A stretch of DNA of 64,000 nt from Coix lacryma-jobi var. lacryma-jobi (taxonomy: Eukaryota > Streptophyta > Magnoliopsida > Poales > Poaceae): the NCBI GenBank assembly GCA_009763385.1, contig CM019827.1, positions 90,566,314 to 90,630,313 on the forward strand, read 5' to 3'. How positions within the stretch are numbered: the first letter of the stretch is position 1; each line of letters starts with the position of its first letter. Below, one piece after another: positions 55,290 to 64,000 of the stretch. The translations under genes and the position numbers were made by a program. The notes below the pieces were generated by a model that saw only the letters and a program-made list of their open reading frames with translations, made no database searches and was not told where the DNA came from.

Positions 55290-56338
55290 GAGAGTATCAG
55301 TGCCTTGCTTGAGGAGAAAAGCGTTTTATCTACACATCCCATTTTAAAACCCTTAGCAAGCAAAAAGGTTTTCAACCTATCATACCAGGCTCTAGGGGCT
55401 TGTTTCAAACCATACAAAGCTTTGTGAAGTTTAAAGACATGGTTTGGAAACTTGGGATTTTCAAAACCGGGGGGTTGTCTAACATACACCTCCTCTTCTA
55501 TGTAGCCATTTAAGAAGGCACTCTTGACATCCATTTAAAAAAGTTTGAAACCTTTGGATGCAACAAAAGCCAAGAGTATCCTAATCGCCTCCAAACGAGC
55601 TACAGGAGCAAACGTCTTCTCATAGTCTGTCCCCTCCTTCTGACTATATCCCTGGGCTACGAGTCTGGCCTTGTTTCTCACAACATGGCCATCTTATCCC
55701 TGTTTGTTTTTGAAAACCCATTTTGTCCTAATTGGGTGACACTCAGAAGGTGGAGACACTAGAACCCAAACCCGATTTCTCTCAAAGTTCTCAAGCTCCT
55801 CATGCATGGCATTGACCCAATCCGGATCCGTCAAAGCGTGTCCAACATCCCGGGGTTCAAAATCAGCAACAAATGCAGAATGAGCAAAGTGAGAGATTTG
55901 CCTTGACTGGGTGACGCATTCGTCGATGCTGCCGATCATCTGCTGAGGCGGGTGCTGGCACTGAATGTGTCGTGGCGCCTCCCTTGCCGAAGTGGCCTCC
56001 CCCTCAACAGCAGCTGGTGCCTCCTCGGGTACAAAGGGTACCGCTCGAGGTGGCGGATCCCACGGCCCCCAGGAAGAAGAGGTGTCAGGGCCGTGAGTCG
56101 TCGTAGAAGCCACTCTTGGCGGCACAGCAGGTGGAGGAGGTGCTGGGTCATCTATCCCTTCAGCACCTTCTTCTTCATCATCGAAAAGAGGCTCGCCAAC
56201 CTCGTGATCACCTGCACACTCAAAACGAGAAGAAGGACAAACCATGGTCTCATCAAAGGTGACATCGGATGTCTCCATGACTCGGTTAGTGTCAAGGTTA
56301 AGTACACGATAAGCTCGAGTGTGAGTGCCATAACCCAA
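55211..56338 (-). pseudogene. Copia C RT N-terminal part, broken
   Basis: 56338-55694 carries the linker (DETMVCPSS, Asp/Glu and Pro-rich) and the RVT_2 start DWVNAMHEELENFERNRVW up to a stop after FKNKQG. 55534-55211 holds MDVKSAFLNGYIEEEVYV and KALYGLKQAPRAWYDRLKTF. A frameshift near 55320 then drops the frame before YVDD. Between 55694 and 55534 similarity continues with stops. Confidence 0.85.
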
Positions 56339-57138
56339 AAAACACCGTCAGAAGAACGAGACTCAAACTTGTCCAAGTTGCCCTTTTTGAGTATAAAACA
56401 GTGGCAACCAAAAACTCGAAAATAACTCACCTTGGGCAGTTTTCCAAAATGCAACTCATAAGAAGTCTTTTTCAAGAAAGCTCGGAGAAAAATGCGATTG
56501 GAAATATAGCATGCAGTGCTCATAGCTTCGGCCCAATATCACCTAGGAGTCCTATGCTCATCGAGCATCGTCCTGGCCATCTCTACAAGGGTCCGATTCT
56601 TCCTCTCTACCACACCATTCTGAGGGGGTGTGTAGGGGGAAGAAAACTAATGCTCTAAACCCAAAGAGTTACAAAACTTCTCAAAATCTGAATTCTTGAA
56701 TTCGGAACCACTATCACTCCTAATAGCTCACATCGAGTTCAAAGGGAACTCGTTCTAAAGATGCAAAATCAGATTGCGAGCAAAGGAGAATGTCTCGGTC
56801 TTCTCAGCTAAAAAGAAGACCCACGAATATCTCGAAAAGTCATCAACAACAACAAGCACATACCACTTCCCCCCAACCGAGCTCACCCGAGCCGGACCAA
56901 CAAGGTCCTTGTGCAAAAGCTCTCCAGGGTGCTTGGTCATGACCCGAGACATTGGATGGTGGGGAGCGGCAACCATCTTCCCGTGTCTACAAGAGTGGCA
57001 AACAAGAACCTTCTCCATAGATAACTTGGGCAATCCTCGGATTAGGCCAAGTGAACTAAGCCTTGCAAGCAAGTCGAAGCTCAAATGTCCAAGTCTCCTA
57101 TGCCACTTCCAAAGATCAGAAGAGGAAGGTCCAGCCAC
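56152..57138 (-). pseudogene. Copia C integrase, broken
   Basis: 57138-56755: WKWHRRLGHLSFDLLARLSSL and CHSCRHGK (zinc finger), then LVVVDDFSRYSWVFFLAEK (first catalytic Asp). 56755-56524 carries the remaining core with stops and shifts; the reverse strand reads the ERKNRTLVEMARTMLDEHR equivalent. 56523-56152 holds YISNRIFLRAFLKKTSYEL and FGCHCFILKKGNLDKFESRSSDG. Confidence 0.85.
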
Positions 57139-57162
57139 AAGACAACGAGAAATGCCAAAAGA

Positions 57163-57513
57163 CTACGAGAAATCCGCACGAAAGACTTTCCCAAAGGGGG
57201 AAATCACACAAACAAGATTGCCCTGAGGGTCTAAAATACGACTGAGATTCGGTTTAAACCGAATCTCATAGTCGTCGTCGAAAAGTTGCGAAACAGAAAG
57301 AAGGTTAAAATGCAAGTTAGAAACAAGAGCAACATCGCGCAACACAAAGTGCTCATTAACTCGCACAGACCCACGAGACAACACCTTACCTTTGTTGTTG
57401 TCGCCGAAGGTAATATACTCCTTTCCGGGGACCGGACTAAGACTGGAGAACCACTTGGCGTTTCCGGTCATGTGCCTCGAACACCCAGAATCCACCAACC
57501 AAACGTTCTCCAA
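57163..57513 (-). pseudogene. Copia C protease
   Basis: Starts from a TTG at 57513. ENVWLVDSGCSRHMTGNAK holds the DSG active site; ITFGDNNKGKVLSRGSVRV and VALVSNLHFNLLSVSQLF follow. A stop (57163-57165) separates it from the integrase. Just upstream on the minus strand the gag stop and a start-stop pair read TATTGATGTAGG. Confidence 0.85.
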
Positions 57514-57527
57514 TCGTTTTACCTACA

Positions 57528-59691
57528 TCAATAAGAAGACATAGGGTGAGCATACGGTCCAACACTAGGGTTAGTGAAGTCGGAAGAATACCAGTGTTGG
57601 GCCGACTGCTCAAAAGAACGGTCAGTAAAAAAACCATTCCTAGCACACCTACGAAGGAAGCGATCACCACGTTTAGACAGACGTGGTCCGCTGGGGAAGG
57701 AGCGCTCACCGCGATACTCAAAACGCAGTGGCGGAAAACGCTCAACTACAACGCCACCGCCACGGGGTCCATAGCCCACAAATGCAGGCTCCCGCCGGGC
57801 ACGCTCTCTACGAGGCCTAGGCCTAGGAACTTGAGGCACTACACCTCTAGGCCTAGCATCTCTCCTCGGAGCTCTCCTCTGCCTAGGCGTGGGAACTTGA
57901 GGTTCTGGACCTCTGGGCCTAGCAGCTCTCCTCGGAGCTCTCCTCTGAACATTCGGCACATGTACATCATGGAAAGGATGGTACATGTCCGGGTTGTTCA
58001 TCTACCTAGCACGGCGCGCCTCTCTCTTGCGCCGAAAGCAGAACTCGCTCAAGTGTCCATCTCTCCCACAATGCTCACAATGGTACCTCACCGCTCTCAA
58101 AGGGGGTTGTTGGTACACATGGTTGTGGGTTTGGATCACTTTGCCCTTCTGTGGCAAACACTCCTCCTGGATAGGTGGCATCATATCAAGCTTGTTCTTT
58201 AGGTGGTTGGGTTTGGGATGCCACACTTGGTTCTTGGGTGGAACTCTCGGAGGTTCTTCAAACACTCCATCCTTGGTGTTAGGCTTGAGTGGCTCTTTGG
58301 GTGGAAGCTTGGTAAGTTTGGGAGTAGTGGTGGAATTGGGCTTCTCACAAGGGTTAAGACCACTCGACTCTCCAATCTTCCCAAAAGCAGAAAGATCAAC
58401 ACCCAGAGCAAATCCTACACCAGGACCTCCAGCAGCTCGCTTGAATTGGGAGATCATCATCCCGAGCTGCGGCTCACCACAAGACACTCATGACAAGATG
58501 GTCTGAAGGTATGTGTTTTCCTCCTCGGTTTGCATCTTGTCATGCTTCACATTCGCAATCTCCATCTCCAAACCCTCACACAAAGCGCACCTAGTCACAC
58601 AAGTGCTACCCGAGCTGGTCTTCTCAAGAGACTCAATCTTGGCATTCTTCTCTGCCAACTCAGTTTGCAAGACAGGACAAGTCTTGCACGCACCCAACAA
58701 CATGGGTCTAGCACGGAGCTCATCCACCTCTCCTACCAGCACAGCATACTTGCTCCTCAAAGTGAGAAGGTCAGTCATGTGTGTGGTGCACATCTCACAC
58801 TCCTCCTCATCGGTAACATCTCACACTCCTCCTCATCTGCCTAAACTCCTTGCGCTCTCTAGCGGCACGCCTAAGCAGCTTATCTTGACTAAGAAGCGCG
58901 GCAGTAAGTTTCTCGACCTCAGCGGAAAGCTCGTCGTGGGTCAGAAATACCTGGGAGGTGTCGTCGTCGTCGTCGTTGTTCCGAGGAGTGTCGCCTCCGA
59001 CCTCATCACCAAGGGCCATGGTGCAGAAGCCGTCGTCATCGGCGAAGAAGCAGAGGCCGTTGAGCTTGTCCTCGATCCTCTTCTTCTTTTCGGACTCGTC
59101 ATCGCATGAGGAAGCGGAGTCGTCGTCCGAGTCGTCGACGTCGCTGAGCGTGGTGAAGAACGCACGCTGCTCAGCTTGGGCCTTCTCCAAGTACTTGGTC
59201 TTGATGTACTCCTTGTTGAAGCCGCCCTTTCGCTTGTGCCTCGCGGGGATGTACTTCTCCTTGCGCTTGCCGGAGTCGTACTTGTGCCCATGATCGCCCT
59301 TCCCAGAATGCTTGTTCTTCTTGGGACAGTTGGCGATGAAGTGGTCGGGGTCGCCGCACTCGTAGCATCCCGAGCGTCCTCCTCCGCGGCGATGGTTCAT
59401 GCGGTTGTTGTGGAACCACGAGAACCGGTTGGCAACAAAAGCCAACTCGTTGTCTCCCAAAGACTCCAACTGCTCCTCTGTGACAGAAAGAAGGGAATGC
59501 AAAGCAAAGCCTCTAGAGGGGTTAGCAGAAGAGCCAGAAAGCAAAGCCATCGACGGGCCAGAAGGATTTTCATAAGAAGCCCTCGCCATGGCATCAATCT
59601 CACTGGACTTGAGCTTACTGAAGAGCTCGTCGCACGTGAGGGTCACATAGTTAGGTGATTCGATGATCGCCTGAACTTTGGAATCCCACAC
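57528..59691 (-). pseudogene. Copia C gag, truncated and broken
   Basis: The 5' part of gag is lost to G3. From 59691 the frame reads VWDSKVQAIIESPNYVTLTC, knuckle 1 CYECGDPDHFIANC, an Asp-rich tract, and coiled coil to 58807, where an internal deletion and a 21-bp direct repeat (58792-58838) break it. 58793-58488 has CKTCPVLQTELAEK and the run to LSWV. 58487-58002 has GEPQLGMMISQFKRAAGG and knuckle 2 YHCEHCGRDGHLSEFC. 58001-57528 holds Pro/Arg-rich repeats (RAARPRGPEPQVP, PRQRRAPRRDARPRG) and the C-terminus NPSVGPYAHP. Confidence 0.85.
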
Positions 59692-60599
59692 TGTAACACC
59701 CCTGGTGTTAAGCATTAATTAAAATTCTAATTAAGTTGTTTAGTGTGCATAATCATTTGGCATATGGCATAAAAGCATTTCATGTTTTAAGCATAGCTGT
59801 GATGTTTCACATGCTTTAATATAAGTGTTGCATGATCTTGTGTGATTTACATAGTATTGTATGTTGCATGAGAGTGTAGTTAAGTGTCACATAAAAGGAT
59901 AAGTAGAAAACCTTAATTTTCTATGCTCCTTTTTATTCCCTTTTCTATAAGTCAAAAAGTATGTCAAATTTCAAAGTGATTTCAATAGCAAAGTTGAAGC
60001 TCTTGTTGAGAGGTAAAACTTTGGTATTCAATGTTTTCCAAGTTTCTGTACAAAAGTTTGAATAAATGTGAAATCTTTCAAACCCTAAATTTGACCACTA
60101 AACTATATTTCAAAAAGTAAAAAGAATTAGACTTTGGTCCTTTAGTCAAAGTTGTAGAGAGGATTAAAAGCAATAACTTTTATTAAGATAGATTTTCAAG
60201 TTATTAAAGAAAATCTGAAGTAATTTGGAAAACAAGTTTGATTTAGTTTCAAATTGAAATCAATTTCCAAAATCAGTTTTACCCCTTTTCCTATAGATTG
60301 AAAATTAAGCATAATTTGGATATGGGACCAAAAACAAAGTTGTAGATAATTTTATAAGGAACAACTTTTATATTGGTAAAATTGGAAGTTGTTCAGAAAA
60401 TTCAAAAGTAATTTTGAAATTCAGTTTGGTCAAAATTTGAATTTGAACTCCATTTCAAAATCTAGGCCGAATTTGACTTTGGTTCTTTAAGCAAGTTTGT
60501 AAAGCATAAAATTTGGAGCAACTTTTGTTTTGGGAGTTTTTGTCGTGCAGTACAAAAATCGGGAGTAATTAGAAAGGGGGAAGATCTGTTCCTGTAGCT

Positions 60600-61670
60600 A
60601 CAGGAGGGGACCTGCATGTGCCGGAGCAGAGCATTGCCGCCGCGTCACCGCCGCCGTGGCCTGGCCGTCTCCGCGCCGCTCCGCGTGTCTGACCACGCAG
60701 CTAGCAGCCTGCTTGCTTCACCTAGCGCGCTGGCGAGCTCTGATGAACCTCTTGTTCTCCCATCGTCTGCGTCCGCCACCTCCTCTCTCTCTTCCTCTGT
60801 TTCTTGGTCAAGCTCCGGAGAGCGATTTCCGCCGCCGTCGCTGTTCCTCGGCGCTCTTCATCGCCGAGTTCAAGTCTGCCTCAATCCTACACTCCCTCTG
60901 AACCACTCAGCCCAAGCTCTAGCGCCCTACATCACCCCCACCATGGTTGTCTTCCTCGGGTCCGGTTTAGCGCCGCCGAGCTCGACTTTGCTCTCGTCCG
61001 GTGAGCTCCGCGCCGCTCCGGCCGAGCTAACCTCAGCGCTAGCTTCGCCTCAATGTTGTGGTCACGGTCGGCTTGTTAGTTAGGTCTCTACCGTCGTCAG
61101 TTGGCCGGTCCGTGCATTTTGCCATGGGCGCAAGCTCTGTGTTCGCCGTCGCCATGGCCATCTTTGGTCGGGTGCTCCTCTGGTCAAGCTAGTGCGCGCA
61201 TCGTGGTTGCAGTGAGTGCCTGAGTGTGTTGCGCCCCTTATCTAGGTTTCTACCGCGCTGGCTTAGGCAGTCCGCGTGGGTTGTCATCGGCGCGGGCACC
61301 CGTCATGGCCGCCACCATAGTCCGTCTTGCTCCAAGCCTCCTCGAGCGAGTTTGGGTGCGCATCGTGATCGCTACAAGTCCCTGAGTATGAAGGCACCCT
61401 CATCTAGGTCGCTACCGTGCCCTTTTGTCCGGAACACCGAGTCGCCGCCGTGTTCGCCATGGCCGAGCAGCCATGGCCGTTGCCAGCTCAAAATCGTGTC
61501 GGTGCTAGGTCTGGTGAGGGGTGGGTTTCATGTGCGGTGTCAAGGAGCGGAGTTTGGAGTCCTCGCCGTCGCCGGAAACCTCGCCGGTGAGGAGGCCGGA
61601 GGTCGATCAACGGGAGCGAGTGACCGGTCAAGGCCAATCGGCCTTTGGTCTGGCTGAAGCGCGAGGGAGA
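60600..61670. other. GC-rich gene-like block in the G3 LTR
   Basis: Same position and character as the blocks in G0 and G1. Open frames on both strands, no recognisable product. Confidence 0.55.
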
Positions 61671-61699
61671 TGGGCCTGACGTCTCAGGCCCGCTGTCAG

Positions 61700-63440
61700 C
61701 GAGAGAGAAGAGTTTTTCTTTTTCTAAAATAGAAGAATAGTGTTGTGCTTTGTCTTTTTGATATGTTTTTCTAGGAAGCTCCAAAAATTGTGAAAATTTT
61801 TGAGTAGCTTTCTCAAGCTGTCTAGTATTTATGAAAAATATGAAACTTGAGTTTTGATCAAATTTTTAAAGTGATTTAAATAGGTGTTTTTATTAATAAA
61901 TGATCTTTGATGATTTTTGTAGGCTTATTTAAATGTCCAAAAATCATGAAACTATTTTTGTCACTGTTTTTAGCTGAAAATGTATCTTCGCAAAAATTTT
62001 GAGCTTTGTTGGAGAAAATAAATTTTATTCTTATTTCCATGCTTTATTTAATCATTTAAATGTTTATAGTTTGATTTAATTCTGTAGGTTTATATGTTTA
62101 TCCAAAAATTGTGATATTTATTTTGATACTGTTATTTTATATAATTTATCATCTCTAAAAGTTTGGGCTCATTTTGACAAAGTTAAATGTAAGTCCTTCT
62201 CCTATGTTTAATTTATAAAGAAATAGTTAATTGAGTTCTATCTAAATAATTAGGTAATTAAGTGTTTATAAGAAGTTATGATTAATCTTGTATCTTCAGT
62301 AATCTGTTGTTTGATGGTTATGTTTCATGTATCTAGTTAATCATGTTTAGTCATGTTATAGATCAAATAATACATTTGATTATATATCCATGTTAATATG
62401 GCTGCTTAACCAATGTTTGTGAATTTACTGTTTCCACTTAGAAGAATATGTTTTCTGTTAATAAGTTGTATACAAAAGTTGTAGTTAACTTCTGTCTCTA
62501 GCTTATCCTAAAATTTCATGATTTTAGGCCGGCTAGATTAGGAGATATAGTTTTTCTAAGTCAGTAGAACAGATCTGCCCTACCTTTTGGACAGATCTGT
62601 GGAGATGAGCAGTTTCAGCCTTTTTAACTAGGGAATCACCTGCTGAATATAATAGGAAAGTTTTAGAGTTTTTCATAAGCTTTCTAGATTGTTAAGGATC
62701 ACCCTTTTTGGTAACCTAGAGCTCCAGTTATAGATGTTGGAAGTTGGGTAAGCAAATCTGTCCTAGCTCTGGACAGCAATGTGTATCCAAGTAGTTGATC
62801 TAGTTGCCTAAAAAATCAACCTTAGGTGATATTAGTAAGATTGTAGACAATTTGATAAGCTTTTCAAATTGTCTAGGATCACCCCTTTTGGATCTTGGTA
62901 GCTCTAGTTATGGCTTGATTAGCATAGAACATGTAATCTGTCCAAAGTTTGGGCAGCAGGTTTTACATCTTGTGTGACTTTGGGTTGTTGTTTGAAGACC
63001 ATGGGACACCCCTCATCTTGTGCTCCTATGGCTTGAGTGATGTTTTAATAAACCTTAGCCATCCTTAGTTATCTTCCTAAAGGTGATTGGTGGAAGTTGT
63101 ATGTGTAGCTAGAAACTCTAGTTGGTAAGTTGCAAGTTGGTTTTGTTGGTTTGCATCTTTATCGTGAAGGAAAGTTGTACTCAACTTTCCTTATCTTGTG
63201 TTATCCTTTGTTATACCTTTGAATTGTCATGTACCTTAGCATGCATCCCATAGCATACTAAGCATACATCATTTATCTACGTGTAGTATCCGAGAGTGTT
63301 GGAGTCGTGTTGATCAAGCTTTGATGATCACCCTTGTCGAACAAGCCTCAGAAGGAGATCCTTGTTGGACAAGCTTCGTCGAGAAGACTTAACCTCAAGA
63401 CGAAGGAACTAACTTGTGTGGATCATCCTTAGATCCTAGT
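61700..63440 (+). other. T-rich intron-like stretch of the G3 LTR
   Basis: AT-rich, no ORF. Between 62550 and 62960 there are diverged direct repeats of about 180 bp (CAGATCTG(T/C)CC, GTTTTAGAG / TTGTAGACA, AAGCTTT-TAGATTGT-TAGGATCACCC). Near 63451-63467 lies the conserved ACACAG|GCAAGCCCCGG. Confidence 0.5.
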
Positions 63441-64000
63441 TTTCCCTGCAACACAGGCAAGCCCCGGTTCATTTAACCATTTCCTTGGATTTACAATTAC
63501 ACTCATTTTCGATAACCTGATGCATTAAATGTTTATCAAATAAATGCTTTAAACCTGTTGATGCATGATCAACCTTGTTATCGATATATCATTCCTTGAT
63601 ACCTACTTTATGGAAATGATAGAAATGCTTAGCCCTGCTTTATGAAGCTTTTGATAAATGTTTTCGATACTTATCGTTTTGGAATGATAATGAGAAAGAA
63701 TGATGGTTAAGACCAGACGGGCACATGCATCGACCCTTGGATCGATGTATGGTGACCTGGATGTGTCGGTTTAGGGTTAACCGTTGTTGGCCTGCTAGAT
63801 TGAGAAATTGTGAAGTACCGATCATATGCCACGGTAAGCCCTACCTTGGTGGTTCTTAAATGAGAACGGCTAATCGCGCACTGGGAGTGGAGAGATGGCG
63901 GGAGTACTAGCTACCCTCGTGGGTTAATGTCTCGGATTGGTGGTGTACAAGTACTCTCGGGTGGCGCGGACCTGGTCTTGTTTGGAGGATCCGAGGTTGG

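Larger units (their letters stand above)
50733..59691 (-). mobile_element. Copia C, minus strand, 3' LTR to gag
   Basis: 3' LTR 50733-52826, 3' non-coding region, RNase H, RT, integrase, protease and gag, all on the minus strand and in the expected order. G3 cuts it within gag at 59691, so its PBS and 5' LTR are outside the window. It is close to A and D, more distant from B. Confidence 0.9.
59692..64000 (+). mobile_element. Long-LTR Gypsy G3, LTR, runs off the window
   Basis: Starts TGTAACACCCCTGGTGTTAAGC inside C gag; cacac (59687-59691) is the expected TSD. It shares with G0 and G1 the terminal TGT(A/G)ACACCC, the GC-rich block (60600-61670), the long T-rich stretch after it, and an AG|GCAAGCCCCGG site at 63455-63467. 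No PBS is reached in 4.3 kb, so the LTR is at least this long. Predicted ORFs in the GC-rich block are not supported. Confidence 0.8.

Noticed and set aside
60616..61083. Coding gene at the start of the G3 GC block
   Set aside because: Low-complexity Ser/Ala/Pro translation, competing frames and LTR position. No domain or homologous segment in G0 or G1.

Overview
This window is a block of nested transposable elements from a large plant nuclear genome, most likely a grass. I see no host gene, rRNA, tRNA gene or CRISPR array. The grass call rests on three things: long-LTR Gypsy elements with GC-rich, gene-like LTR blocks, Sirevirus-type Copia elements, and CACTA (En/Spm) coding remnants. The species cannot be named from sequence alone. 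Element names (H, G0, D, E, E2, F, A, B, G1, C, G3) are mine.

Layout from left to right. (1) 1-138 plus 4386-4954: a minus-strand Copia LTR (H), split by G0 (139-4385), a solo LTR of a long-LTR Gypsy family. (2) 4955-8742: decayed CACTA coding remnant with Transposase_24, a DUF8039-like domain, a proline-rich linker and a Ulp1-type C48 peptidase fragment. (3) 8743-15640: minus-strand Copia D (pol fragment, gag, PBS, 5' LTR), split by a truncated Athila/Tat-type Gypsy at 9316-10889 with a perfect 5-bp target-site duplication (TSD). (4) 15641-19846: fragments E (Copia LTR), E2 (a second truncated Athila/Tat-type Gypsy) and F (minus-strand Sirevirus-like LTR, polypurine tract and 3' ORF). (5) 19847-24088: plus-strand Copia A (LTR, PBS, broken gag), interrupted by plus-strand Copia B. 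(6) B spans 24089 to 50732 and has a nearly complete but broken gag-pol. Its 3' LTR took two insertions. One is the complete Gypsy G1 (34502-49548, TSD ggagg). The other is minus-strand Copia C (50733-59691). (7) C is cut by the LTR of Gypsy G3 (59692 to the window end). Nesting order is F > A > B > (G1, C), with G3 in C, which makes five levels.

G1 is the most interesting element. It has ~4.5-kb LTRs, an initiator-Met PBS, gag-protease, RT, RNase H and integrase. After an internal deletion it also carries a remnant that reads as a chromodomain, so it looks like a Tekay-type chromovirus. Upstream of gag it has an intact extra ORF (343 aa). The first 28 residues of that ORF closely imitate the histone H3 tail (ARTK, TARK, LATK, RK in register), followed by non-histone sequence and a coiled coil. 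G1 therefore encodes both an H3-tail look-alike and a remnant of an H3-tail reader. Its LTRs, and the diverged G0 LTR, also contain a split reading frame with a GC-AG intron. Across the predicted splice junction both copies conserve C-x2-H-x15-C-x2-C.

The Sirevirus-type copies (A, B, C, D, H) share three kinds of repeated structure. One is a U3 array of 5-7 hairpins with a conserved loop and co-varying stems. The second, seen in B and C, is another covarying hairpin array between pol and the polypurine tract. The third is a cluster of CGGACAGTCCG palindromes near the U5 end of the LTR. Almost every gag/pol frame is broken by stops or frameshifts. The exception is the H3-like ORF of G1, which is open throughout.
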